From the NCBI GenBank assembly GCA_910588965.1, contig CAJUSO010000015.1, positions 1 to 64,000 on the forward strand: a DNA stretch of 64,000 nucleotides. Reading direction: 5' to 3'. Below are positions 1 through 7,266 of this stretch, one piece after another. Both the position numbers and the translations under genes were made by a program. Positions within the stretch are counted from its first letter, which is position 1. Each line of letters starts with the position of its first letter. The notes below the pieces were generated by a model. The model was not told where the DNA came from, made no database searches, and saw only the letters and a program-made list of their open reading frames with translations. Source of the DNA: an uncultured Lachnospiraceae bacterium. Lineage in GTDB: Bacteria; Bacillota; Clostridia; Lachnospirales; Lachnospiraceae.

Positions 1-77
1 AAGGGCACCTACCCTCGCGGCATTCGTCAAATATCCATGCAAACATGGCTATTTTCCTCATTGCTCGCGGGAATAAA
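1..77 (-). repeat. Multi-hairpin intergenic repeat, copy 1 (cut by window edge)
   Basis: Read on the minus strand this begins TTTATTCCCGCGA-g-CAATGAG (positions 77 to 57), has a variable middle with the small inverted repeat CCATG/CATGG, and continues GGATATTTGaCGAATgcCGCGAGGGT (about 35 to 11). The same order of blocks occurs on the plus strand at 28293-28351. The element lies just upstream of the MarR gene in the opposite orientation. The end of the copy is outside the window. Its nature (REP-like, mobile, or RNA-level signal) cannot be told from sequence alone. Confidence 0.7.
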
Positions 78-106
78 CAAAAGAGAAGGAAAGGAAGAGG
101 ATTGAT

Positions 107-547
107 ATGTTGCCAGTGAACCTATGGGAAAACCGGAATGCCATGAAGGCGTTGTATACAAAATGCGTGGGGGAAGCCTGCCAGAAGCATGGGATAAACC
201 GTATAGAATTGGATATCCTGCTGTTTTTGGCTAACTACCCATGTTACGATACGGCGGGGGATCTTGTAGAAATCAGATACCTGCCAAAATCACAGGTCTC
301 TGCGTCTATTGCCCTTTTGGAAAAAAGGGGCTACCTGTGTAAGCAGTACCAGGATGGCCGCCAAAAGACGGCGCATTTCTCTATATGCAGCAAGGCAGAA
401 GGCATTGTCCAGGATGGGAAACAGGCGCAGGAGCGGTTTCTTTCTATTATGGTACAGGGCATCCCCCAAGAGGAACTTAACAGTATGAAACGCTGTATGG
501 GGCGCATGATGGAAAATATCCAGCAATATTTAGCGGAAAGCAGATGA
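107..547 (+). CDS. MarR family transcriptional regulator
   Basis: A 146-residue protein with the size and layout of MarR-type winged-helix repressors. An N-terminal dimerisation helix is followed by a wing-helix core: the stretch around residues 33-95 includes IELDILLFLANY, LPKSQVSASIALLEKRGYL and the wing QDGRQKTAHFSI. A C-terminal helix pair (residues 105-142) closes the dimer. The ATG follows AGGAAGAGG with a normal spacing. MarR proteins usually bind small phenolic or oxidative ligands and repress neighbouring genes. The next gene, an R-M system, has its own promoter, so the target is unclear. The gene is complete; substrate and regulon are unknown. Confidence 0.85.
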   Translation: MLPVNLWENRNAMKALYTKCVGEACQKHGINRIELDILLFLANYPCYDTAGDLVEIRYLPKSQVSASIALLEKRGYLCKQYQDGRQKTAHFSICSKAEGIVQDGKQAQERFLSIMVQGIPQEELNSMKRCMGRMMENIQQYLAESR

Positions 548-623
548 GTGTTTTCCTTATAAAGCAATGGATGCAGGAAAATAAACAAATGTTCGGGAAA
601 AGCTGGATATCTTAATTTTTTTG

Positions 624-632
624 TGTTATAAT
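624..632 (+). promoter_or_regulatory. Extended -10 promoter for the R-M genes
   Basis: TG-n-TATAAT (TATAAT at 627-632) lies in an AT-rich stretch about 100 bases before the R-M methyltransferase/nuclease gene. No good -35 box is visible at the usual distance, which fits an extended -10 promoter. The roughly 95-base leader could allow post-transcriptional delay. Confidence 0.5.
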
Positions 633-735
633 AGACAGATAGGTAGCGGTATGCGGATGGATAGTTGGATTAGCGGGAAAATTATTTGTACAGGAAACGG
701 CCAGTAACTTTTTAAGCAAAAAGGAGATGTGTGGG

Positions 736-2619
736 ATGGCAGCGGAACAATATACAGAAAGCCTTACATTAAGAGAAATGAAATGCAGTATTGGCAAAAA
801 CCCATTTGGGTATGTCCTTCCCCAGGGAGATGTTCCGGGAATAGATAAGATTGGGAAGTTGCTCAAAAAGGCAGGCGGGAAGCCCAAAGAATGCGGGCTT
901 GAGGATTATTCCCATAGGGGAAAAGGGAAGGCAAAGCCAGAATACATTATAACCTTTGATGACGACATCCATACTATTATCGTTGTGGAGTGCAAAAGCA
1001 GCAATAAGAAGCATTGCAGCAAAACGTTAAATAGGCCAAATGGTTTTGCAGTAGACGGCGTATTATATTATGCAAAATTCCTTAAAATGGAATACAATGT
1101 CATTGCACTTGCCGTGAGCGGGACATCCGTCCAGAATATGAAGGCAGATGCATTTTATTGGATGCAGGGGCAGGACCATTATATCGTGTTGGATAAAGCA
1201 AAAGATATTATTTTGGAGCCGCAGAATTATGTGGAATTGATAAAAGGAAATAAAATAAAAAAGGCATACTCCTTAGATGAAATCCGGAATACTGCTATTG
1301 ATATGCACAATTCTTTAAGGGAGATTAAGGTGACAGAAGCGCATAAGCCGATTTTTATTGCAGGTATATTGATTGCGCTGCATGACGAAGATTTTTCAAA
1401 AAGCTATTCCAGGCTGGCATCTTATAAATCTGTTATGCAGAATATCCAGAGTGCCATAGAAAACGTCCTGAAAGACAGTGATATTAGAAGCAATCGGATA
1501 AGTTACATAAAACAGGTTTTCCGTACGCTCCAGGACAATACCAAATTTGCAGGTATTCCGTTGGGCTATGCAAAATCCATAACGTGGTATATTGAACAGC
1601 TAGAAATGAAAATTAAGCCAATGATGGATTATGCAGATAGTACGGTGGATGCGTTGGGGGTATTTTACCATGAGTTTATAAAATACTCAGGCGGTGATGG
1701 CAGCGGGTTAGGGATTGTCCTAACGCCCCAGCATTTAACAGAGTTTATGTGTGATTTAGCAGGCATAAATAAAAATAGCCGGGTAGTTGACATATGCTGC
1801 GGTTCAGGTTCTTTCCTGGTAACAGCTATGAGCAAAATGTTTCGGGATGCTAATTCGGATGAAGTTCAGAGAATCCGCCAAGACGGGCTTTATGGGGTTG
1901 AATTTGACGATGGGCTCTATACGTTAGCTATTGCAAATATGATTATCCGTAAAGACGGCAAGTCGAATATTTATAAAGGGGATTGTTTTAATCAGAACAT
2001 CACGGAAGAACTGAAAAGCAAAAATATTAATATAGGGCTTATTAACCCACCTTATTCTCAGAAAGATGTTGTGGAACTGGAATTTGTAGAACATTTGTTG
2101 GAGGTTCTTACCGTTGGCGGTACAGGGGTTGTTGTCGTCCCAATGAGCTGTGCGATTGGCACAAAGTTCAAGGATGTCAGGGAGCGTCTGATGAAAAAAC
2201 ACTCGCTGAGGGCCGTGTTTTCCATGCCAGACGATATTTTTTATCCAACAGGCACCCATGTGTGCGTTATGGTCTGGACAGCACATGCCCCTCATGACAG
2301 TACGCAGGAAACTTTTTTTGGGTATTGTAAAGACGATGGATTTGTCAAACGCAAAAAACTGGGTAGGATAGATGCATATGGGAATTGGGATGGAATAAGA
2401 AAACAATGGCTAAGGCTTTACAGGAACAGAGATGTGGTGGATGGTTTATCAGCAAGGCAATGTGTTGGGCATGAGGATGAATGGTTATGCGAAGCGTATA
2501 TGAAAACAGATTATTCAGCGTTGACGCAACAGGATTTTCAGCAAACCCTGAATGATTATCTGGCTTATCTGGTGAAAGACGGTGAGGTTTATGAGGACGG
2601 AAGTATTTTTGCTGAATGA
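736..2619 (+). CDS. BcgI-A-like fused restriction nuclease / N6-adenine methyltransferase
   Basis: A 627-residue protein. The N-terminal part carries a PD-(D/E)xK-like nuclease signature (P68-E69, then E85-C-K87). A helical linker leads into an N6-adenine methyltransferase domain with motif I DICCGSGSF (about 352-360) and catalytic NPPY (437-440). The gene overlaps a separate two-TRD specificity gene. This layout and size match BcgI (A subunit about 637 residues, B about 341), a Type IIB enzyme that cuts on both sides of its site and methylates adenine in it. The ATG at 736 is preferred over 727 because AAGGAG at 721-726 sits 9 bases before it; 727 would abut the SD. The nuclease spacing differs slightly from BcgI, so activity is inferred. 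The region looks more AT-rich than the housekeeping block, suggesting acquisition. Confidence 0.8.
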   Translation: MAAEQYTESLTLREMKCSIGKNPFGYVLPQGDVPGIDKIGKLLKKAGGKPKECGLEDYSHRGKGKAKPEYIITFDDDIHTIIVVECKSSNKKHCSKTLNRPNGFAVDGVLYYAKFLKMEYNVIALAVSGTSVQNMKADAFYWMQGQDHYIVLDKAKDIILEPQNYVELIKGNKIKKAYSLDEIRNTAIDMHNSLREIKVTEAHKPIFIAGILIALHDEDFSKSYSRLASYKSVMQNIQSAIENVLKDSDIRSNRISYIKQVFRTLQDNTKFAGIPLGYAKSITWYIEQLEMKIKPMMDYADSTVDALGVFYHEFIKYSGGDGSGLGIVLTPQHLTEFMCDLAGINKNSRVVDICCGSGSFLVTAMSKMFRDANSDEVQRIRQDGLYGVEFDDGLYTLAIANMIIRKDGKSNIYKGDCFNQNITEELKSKNINIGLINPPYSQKDVVELEFVEHLLEVLTVGGTGVVVVPMSCAIGTKFKDVRERLMKKHSLRAVFSMPDDIFYPTGTHVCVMVWTAHAPHDSTQETFFGYCKDDGFVKRKKLGRIDAYGNWDGIRKQWLRLYRNRDVVDGLSARQCVGHEDEWLCEAYMKTDYSALTQQDFQQTLNDYLAYLVKDGEVYEDGSIFAE

Positions 2620-3574
2620 TATTGTAGATATAAGCTATGGGAATAAGTATGACTTGCAGGATATGACATTTGACAGCCCATCTGTTAATTTCATTTCCCG
2701 GACGTCTTATAATAATGGCGTATCGGCCAAAGTTGATAAGATTGAGGGCGTGGAACCTTATTCTGGCGGCTGCATAACAGTTGCATTAGGAGGCAGCATC
2801 GGAGCAGCATTTTATCAAGGGAATCCTTTTTATACGGCTCAGAATATTGCGGTTGTCCAGTTTAAGGAGGAGGTTCCTTGCTTGGCGAAATTATATTTGT
2901 GCCAAATTATAAAATTTGAGGTACAGAATAAATTCCGGGCGTTTGGCAGGGAGTTAAACCGCCATATAAAAACAGATTTTTCTGTCGAACTGCCAGTAAA
3001 TGGGGCGGGAAACCCAGATTGGGTTTGGATGGAAAATTTTATGAAGGGTTTAAGATATAAGCCGATTACCACCAAAATAAAAAGTAAACAGCTAGCATTA
3101 AGGGCTATGCCGTGGAATGAGTACAGTATGGGTGGGCTTTTTCATATTACAAAAGGAAAAAGGCTCACAAAGGCGGATATTGTCCCAGGAAATATAAATT
3201 TTCTAGGGGCAATCCGTGAGAATAATGGCGTCAGGGAAAAGATTGAAACAGATTATGCCTGGCAGCCGAATTGCATTACCGTAAATTATAATGGCAGCGT
3301 AGGGGAAGCCTTTTATCAAGCAGAGCCATTTTGGGCTTCAGATGACGTGAATGTTTTGTATGCGAAAGATTTCTGGGTTATGGACAAATATAACGCCATG
3401 TTTCTTATTACGGTAATCAAGGCCAATAAATACCGTTTCGGATATGGAAGGAAGTGGACAATAGAGAAAATGAAAGAAACTGTCATAGCATTGCCAGGCC
3501 AGGAGGATGGAAGCCCTGATTTTAAATATATGGGGGATTATATAAAATCTTTGCCTTACAGTGATAGGATTTAG
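2582..3574 (+). CDS. BcgI-B-like / HsdS-like DNA specificity subunit
   Basis: A 330-residue target-recognition subunit built from two related halves. The first half shows NFISRTSYNNGVSAK (about residue 36) and GGCITVALGGSIGAAFYQ. The second shows NFLGAIRENNGVREK (about 205) and NCITVNYNGSVGEAFYQ. Such duplicated TRDs read the two parts of a bipartite site, as in HsdS and BcgI-B. The annotated start is GTG 2582; the ATG at 2591 just after GGTGAGG is an equally good start. Either way it overlaps the end of the upstream gene by about 30-38 bases, implying translational coupling and a fixed A:B ratio. The recognition sequence cannot be predicted from the TRDs by eye. Confidence 0.8.
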   Translation: MRFMRTEVFLLNDIVDISYGNKYDLQDMTFDSPSVNFISRTSYNNGVSAKVDKIEGVEPYSGGCITVALGGSIGAAFYQGNPFYTAQNIAVVQFKEEVPCLAKLYLCQIIKFEVQNKFRAFGRELNRHIKTDFSVELPVNGAGNPDWVWMENFMKGLRYKPITTKIKSKQLALRAMPWNEYSMGGLFHITKGKRLTKADIVPGNINFLGAIRENNGVREKIETDYAWQPNCITVNYNGSVGEAFYQAEPFWASDDVNVLYAKDFWVMDKYNAMFLITVIKANKYRFGYGRKWTIEKMKETVIALPGQEDGSPDFKYMGDYIKSLPYSDRI

Positions 3575-3702
3575 ACAGGCCTCGTTTCTGTATGCCCCTG
3601 ATGTGGCAGGAGGGGGCTGGATTGGCTGGCGGAAGGAAGGGAACCCGTAAAAAGGATTAGGGCATGGAGGCCGGTACGCAAAGCATTGTTTACGGCTGCT
3701 GT

Positions 3703-4011
3703 TTAGCAGTCCCATTGGCATTTTTTCATATCCACATGGGTGCTGTCTTTAAATGCCACATGTTCCTGGAGCAGCAAGTCCCTTTGGGCATAAAAGTGGG
3801 GCGCCAGCCTTCCCGCATGGTTTACGATACGGTGGCAGGGATAAGAGCCATAATATTCAGACATGCTTAAGACCTTCCCTACAAGCCGGGCGTTCTTCTC
3901 CCTTCCAATCAGCCGGGCAATCTGCCCATAGGAGGCGACTTTTCCTACGGGTACTTCTTCTACGGCAGACAGTATCTCATAAATTAATTCTTCTGTTAAG
4001 ACGGCGGGCAT
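3703..4011 (-). CDS. MGMT-family alkyl-DNA transferase-like protein (short)
   Basis: A 102-residue protein equal to the C-terminal DNA-binding domain of O6-alkylguanine-DNA alkyltransferases. It has the helix-turn-helix region VGKVASYGQIARLIG and the active-site motif PCHRI. True alkyltransferase-like (ATL) proteins have Trp in place of this Cys; here the Cys is present, so the protein could accept an alkyl group or merely flag lesions for repair. It lacks the N-terminal domain of Ogt/Ada. AGGAGG lies 9 bases before the ATG. It is encoded directly downstream of a full-length Ogt on the same strand, so the two are probably co-transcribed. Confidence 0.85.
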   Translation of the reverse strand: MPAVLTEELIYEILSAVEEVPVGKVASYGQIARLIGREKNARLVGKVLSMSEYYGSYPCHRIVNHAGRLAPHFYAQRDLLLQEHVAFKDSTHVDMKKCQWDC

Positions 4012-4040
4012 ATCTCTTTACCTCCTGTCGGTTCTGTAGC

Positions 4041-4562
4041 CTACCTTGTAGGGATAGGGCATGGGGGCAAACCTACACGCTCTAAGGCGAGCAGCTTTGT
4101 TTTTTTCTCAATCCCTCCAGCGTACCCGGTCAGGCTGCCGTTACTGCCGACGACCCTGTGGCAGGGGATGATGAGGGATATGGGGTTATGGCCAACGGCA
4201 TTGCCCACAGCTTGGGGGGACATGCTGGGGATGCCCTGCTGCTGTGCATATCTTTTTGCAATCTCACCATAGGTTACCGTATGCCCGTAAGGGACCGTAA
4301 GCAGGATTTCCCAGATTGCCTTGTAAAAAGGGGTGCCTCCCAGGGACATGGGTGGGGTGAAGCCAGGGATATCCCCTTTAAAATAGAAGCGAAGCCAGCG
4401 GCAAGCCTCTTTGAAAATGGGAAGGCCTTGCTGTACATGGTCTTTGCATAATGTGCTGCCAAAGTATTTCTGGTTCTTGAACCACAGGCCTGTAAGCTGC
4501 GTCCCGTTGCTGGCGAGGGTGATTTCCCCAAGGGGGGATGGGTAAAGATAAGTATAGTCCAT
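4041..4562 (-). CDS. ogt: Methylated-DNA--[protein]-cysteine S-methyltransferase
   Basis: Suicide DNA-repair protein that removes methyl groups from O6-methylguanine to its own cysteine. The N-terminal domain begins MDYTYLYPSPLGEITLASN. The C-terminal domain has the HTH segment GHTVTYGEIAKRYA, the Asn hinge region VGNAVGHNP and the active site IIPCHRVVGSNGSLTGYAGG. The reading frame stays open to 4712, but the extra 50 residues look non-protein-like and would overlap the next gene. GGAGG sits 5 bases before the ATG at 4562, giving 173 residues, the usual family length. It pairs with the short MGMT-like gene downstream. Confidence 0.92.
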   Translation of the reverse strand: MDYTYLYPSPLGEITLASNGTQLTGLWFKNQKYFGSTLCKDHVQQGLPIFKEACRWLRFYFKGDIPGFTPPMSLGGTPFYKAIWEILLTVPYGHTVTYGEIAKRYAQQQGIPSMSPQAVGNAVGHNPISLIIPCHRVVGSNGSLTGYAGGIEKKTKLLALERVGLPPCPIPTR

Positions 4563-4653
4563 GGAAACCTCCGGATCTGTTCTGGTATGTGGATGCTGGG
4601 GCATGGTTAGGAAATATGGCCGGAGGGGAGGCTTTCCCCTATAGGCCTGGAAC

Positions 4654-5070
4654 CTAGAGGCGGCTTTCGTAATAACAGAATACGGCGAGTTCAGAAAGCA
4701 TGGAAACAGCATAGGTGAAGCCTATCCCAACGCCTATCCCTATCATTGCCGTTTCCCCGGAAAGCTTCCCGATAACCAGGAAGGTAAGCATCAGGATAAA
4801 ACAGATTCCCTGTGTCACCTGGAACGATTTGCTTTTGGTACGCAGTTCAATCCATTGGTTGCGTTCATCCAGGGATTCAATAACGTCTTCCCTTGCTAAA
4901 TGGGGAGAGAGGCTGCGGAAGATGGATACGGCCCCAAAAAACAGAAGCGCCAGGATGAAAAGAATGCTGTTTCCATCAAACTTGCTTATCATGGCCGCAG
5001 CGGTATTGAGCAGCGCCAAAGCGATGCAGGATAAGCCGAAGGTAAAGTTTTTCTTATGGTAGATTTTCAT
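4654..5070 (-). CDS. Small four-helix membrane protein, operon partner of the XRE regulator
   Basis: A 138-residue protein with about four hydrophobic segments: FTFGLSCIALALLNTAAAMI, ILFILALLFFGAVSIF, GICFILMLTFLVIGKL and IGIGVGIGFTYAVSML. Between the first and second pairs is a short charged loop, REDVIESLDERNQWIELRTK. The Asp-Glu-Arg loop between TM pairs resembles DUF2178-type proteins that are routinely encoded next to small XRE repressors; this family link is from memory and not certain. Its start overlaps the stop of the upstream XRE gene by 17 bases, so the two are translationally coupled. Function unknown. Confidence 0.75.
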   Translation of the reverse strand: MKIYHKKNFTFGLSCIALALLNTAAAMISKFDGNSILFILALLFFGAVSIFRSLSPHLAREDVIESLDERNQWIELRTKSKSFQVTQGICFILMLTFLVIGKLSGETAMIGIGVGIGFTYAVSMLSELAVFCYYESRL

Positions 5071-5287
5071 ACTCCAAATCCTCCTGTCTTTTATTTTCTT
5101 TCAGGCAGCAAAGTTCTTCCACGGTTACACCGAATACTTCTGCCATGCGGTATGCCAGCATAAGGGAGGGGCTGTACTTCTCCTTCTCGATAGAGATAAT
5201 TGTCCGTGAAGAAACATGGACGGAATCTGCTAGTTGCTGCTGTGTCATATTTGCTGCCGTCCGCAGTTCTTTTACTTTTGTCTTCAT
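5054..5287 (-). CDS. Small XRE-family (Cro/CI-type) DNA-binding protein
   Basis: A 77-residue stand-alone HTH protein (MKTKVKELRTAANMTQQQL...). The helix-turn-helix lies at about residues 13-35 (TQQQLADSVHVSSRTIISIE), followed by the KEKYSPSLMLAYRMAEVFG helix typical of the YozG/YgzD-like group. AGGAG lies 7 bases before the ATG at 5287; the frame is open further upstream, but that part overlaps the putative operator and has no SD. It forms an operon with the following membrane protein and is divergent from a GntR gene. Confidence 0.88.
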   Translation of the reverse strand: MKTKVKELRTAANMTQQQLADSVHVSSRTIISIEKEKYSPSLMLAYRMAEVFGVTVEELCCLKENKRQEDLEYENLP

Positions 5288-5329
5288 TCCACAACTCCTG
5301 TTTTTATAAAATATGAAGCTGGCTTCTTG

Positions 5330-5343
5330 TGAAGTTAACTTCA
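5330..5343. promoter_or_regulatory. Perfect palindrome TGAAGTTAACTTCA, candidate operator
   Basis: A 14-base perfect palindrome in the divergent region between the XRE and GntR genes. A second, imperfect dyad GAAGC-TG-GCTTC lies at 5315-5326 and shares the GAAG/CTTC half-site. Both sit within 60 bases of the XRE start, as expected for an autoregulatory site of a small Cro-like dimer. Which protein binds is an inference. Confidence 0.5.
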
Positions 5344-5386
5344 TATTACAGCAAAAAGAACCTGATGTCAAGAAGAACTTGATTTT

Positions 5387-5414
5387 TTGGATTATTTGTA
5401 TTACTATATATAAT
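5387..5414 (+). promoter_or_regulatory. Promoter of the GntR gene
   Basis: TTGGAT (5387-5392), 16 bases, TATAAT (5409-5414). Transcription would start about 35 bases before the GntR ATG, leaving room only for the AGGAGGG ribosome binding site. Confidence 0.5.
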
Positions 5415-5453
5415 ATAAATAACACAGAAAGGAAGAAATAGGAGGGCTTTCCT

Positions 5454-5828
5454 ATGATAATGGAATTGGATTTTGCAAGCAGCGTCCCAATCTACCAGCA
5501 GATCCGGAATGAGATTGTGCAGGCAGTAGCCAATGGGAGCCTTACAGACGGCGATAAGCTGCCAACTGTCCGTGCCCTTGCCCAAGAGGTTGGGATTAAT
5601 ACCATGACGGTCAATAAAGCCTACCAGCTTCTGAAACAGGAAGGATACCTTATCACAGACCGGCGCAATGGCGCAACCGTCCAGTGTGCCGGGCAGCCGC
5701 AGGCAGTGAGGAAGAAGATGCAGAAGGAGTTGGGGTTATTGGCTGCAGAAGCAAAGATAGCAGGTATTCCGAAGGAAGAATTCCTGGGTTTCTGTTGCCA
5801 GGCATATGGCAGGGAGGCCAAACGTTAA
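5454..5828 (+). CDS. GntR family (YtrA subfamily) transcriptional regulator
   Basis: A 124-residue protein. The N-terminal winged helix (about residues 8-75) reads SVPIYQQIRNEIVQAVANG, KLPTVRALAQEVGINTMTVNKAYQLLKQEG and the wing TDRRNGATVQ. The C-terminal tail is only about 45 residues and has no ligand domain, which defines the YtrA subfamily; these usually repress the adjacent membrane or ABC transporter genes. AGGAGGG lies 7 bases before the ATG. The next gene, a DUF5808 membrane protein, starts 14 bases after the stop, so they form an operon. Confidence 0.9.
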   Translation: MIMELDFASSVPIYQQIRNEIVQAVANGSLTDGDKLPTVRALAQEVGINTMTVNKAYQLLKQEGYLITDRRNGATVQCAGQPQAVRKKMQKELGLLAAEAKIAGIPKEEFLGFCCQAYGREAKR

Positions 5829-5842
5829 GGAGGTGCTGTGAA

Positions 5843-7252
5843 ATGGCAGTGAAGGTTTTAATGGCAGTTTGCATGCTGCCCATCCTGCCTATTATGTATG
5901 GCGTGATGTGGTTTAGCTCCAGGGAGAAAAATGGGATTTTGTATGGCGTCACCTTGTGGGAAGGAGCCAGGGAGGATTTGCAGGTGCAGAAGATACGGAA
6001 GTCCTATAAAAGGAATTTGAATTTTTGGGCGCTTATCTGCCTGTTCCTGTTTCTGCTGACGTTGCTTACGGATTATGAATCCATTATGATATCTGGCCAG
6101 GTCCTGTGGATATTCCTCACCATCATCTGCCTATTCCTTCCTTTTGCCTGGGCGCATAAACAGATGATGCAGCAGAAGCGGCAATCCAAGCCGGCCTGTC
6201 TGGGGCAGGGGGGGACAGGCGGCAAGGTATTTGTGGATGTAACAGCGGCAGCTGCCAAAAAGCCAAAGTTTTTCCGGAAGGGCCTGTATCTGGGCTGCAT
6301 TTTTGGAACCATGCCTGCCTTGGCGGAATTATTTTTATACCACGTCTGGCGCCATCCGCAGATGCCTGGCCTGTGGGAGCGTGAGTCCGTTTTGCTGGTC
6401 CTGGCAGCTGTGGTGTTCCTGTTCCCAATTCTCTTGTCTGCCATGGAGAAACAGCGGATTCCTGTGGTTTCCTTCCGCAGCCAGGATAACCTGCAGCTTG
6501 CAAGGGTGCGCAGCTACCAGTGGGGGAAGGCCTGCACGGCGCTTGCGTGGGCATCCGGAAGCCTGAACTGGGGGATGCTGCTGGCATTCCATCTTCCTTT
6601 GGAAGGGTTCCCGTGGGTTATGGCAGGCGTTTGCGGCCTGTTTAGCCTGTGCTCGCTGGCAATCCTCTATGCTTGCAGCCGTAGGATAGAAAAGATTGGC
6701 GGGGGCAGCCCGGCAGATCCCGCCCTATCTGCCGGGGATGGGGATGAACATTGGATTTGGGGTATTTTCTATTATAATGGACAAGATGGGCGCAGCATGG
6801 TAGAGAAACGGGTGGGGATAGGCCTGACCGGCAATATGGCAAAGCCCAAGGTCAGGTATGTGACAATCCTTTCCATGCTGTTGCTGTCCTTGTATCTGCT
6901 GGGAGTATGCGCTTGGTGTGTGATGGAGGAATTTACGCCGGTTTCCCTTTCCTATGAAGATGGGGCTGTGGTTGCCAGCCATTGGAAGGAAGTCTACCGT
7001 ATTCCGGAGGAAGATATCCAGTCTGTTGCATTAATGGAGGAAGAACCAGATATGAAACGGCGCAGCGGCACGCAGATGCGGACGGTGAAAAAGGGGAATT
7101 ATTATGACAGGGATAGTAAGAAGGATTTGAAAGCCTGCCTGGATCCGCGCAGGATGCCATGCCTCCTGGTGGAAGCAAAGGACGGCACACGGTATCTGTT
7201 GGGGGGCAGCAAGGGGGGAGAAGCCCTGGCGGTATATCATGAGCTGGAATAA
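5843..7252 (+). CDS. DUF1648/DUF5808-type multi-pass membrane protein
   Basis: About 469 residues from the ATG at 5843, which follows AAGGAGG by 9 bases; the frame is open upstream only through the GntR gene. It has about eight hydrophobic segments, starting with VKVLMAVCMLPILPIMYGVMW (DUF1648-like). Residues around 300-330 carry the DUF5808 hallmark: a Trp-rich strand (HWIWGIFYYN), then EKRVGIGLTGNMAKP. A soluble C-terminal part contains SYEDGAVVASHWKEVYRIP, a PH-like strand set. Proteins of this kind sit next to YtrA-type regulators and small sensors in Firmicutes. The biochemical role is unknown; a link to envelope stress is only suggested by the context. Confidence 0.8.
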   Translation: MAVKVLMAVCMLPILPIMYGVMWFSSREKNGILYGVTLWEGAREDLQVQKIRKSYKRNLNFWALICLFLFLLTLLTDYESIMISGQVLWIFLTIICLFLPFAWAHKQMMQQKRQSKPACLGQGGTGGKVFVDVTAAAAKKPKFFRKGLYLGCIFGTMPALAELFLYHVWRHPQMPGLWERESVLLVLAAVVFLFPILLSAMEKQRIPVVSFRSQDNLQLARVRSYQWGKACTALAWASGSLNWGMLLAFHLPLEGFPWVMAGVCGLFSLCSLAILYACSRRIEKIGGGSPADPALSAGDGDEHWIWGIFYYNGQDGRSMVEKRVGIGLTGNMAKPKVRYVTILSMLLLSLYLLGVCAWCVMEEFTPVSLSYEDGAVVASHWKEVYRIPEEDIQSVALMEEEPDMKRRSGTQMRTVKKGNYYDRDSKKDLKACLDPRRMPCLLVEAKDGTRYLLGGSKGGEALAVYHELE

Positions 7253-7266
7253 AGCGGTGGGATGCC

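Noticed and set aside
736..3574. Ordinary Type I R-M system with a missing hsdR gene
   Set aside because: The methyltransferase subunit carries its own N-terminal PE...ExK nuclease-like domain and no HsdR gene adjoins, which fits the BcgI/Type IIB layout better.
4563..4712. Upstream extension of the Ogt reading frame by 50 codons
   Set aside because: It would overlap the neighbouring membrane-protein gene, lacks an SD and precedes the well-placed GGAGG-ATG at 4562.
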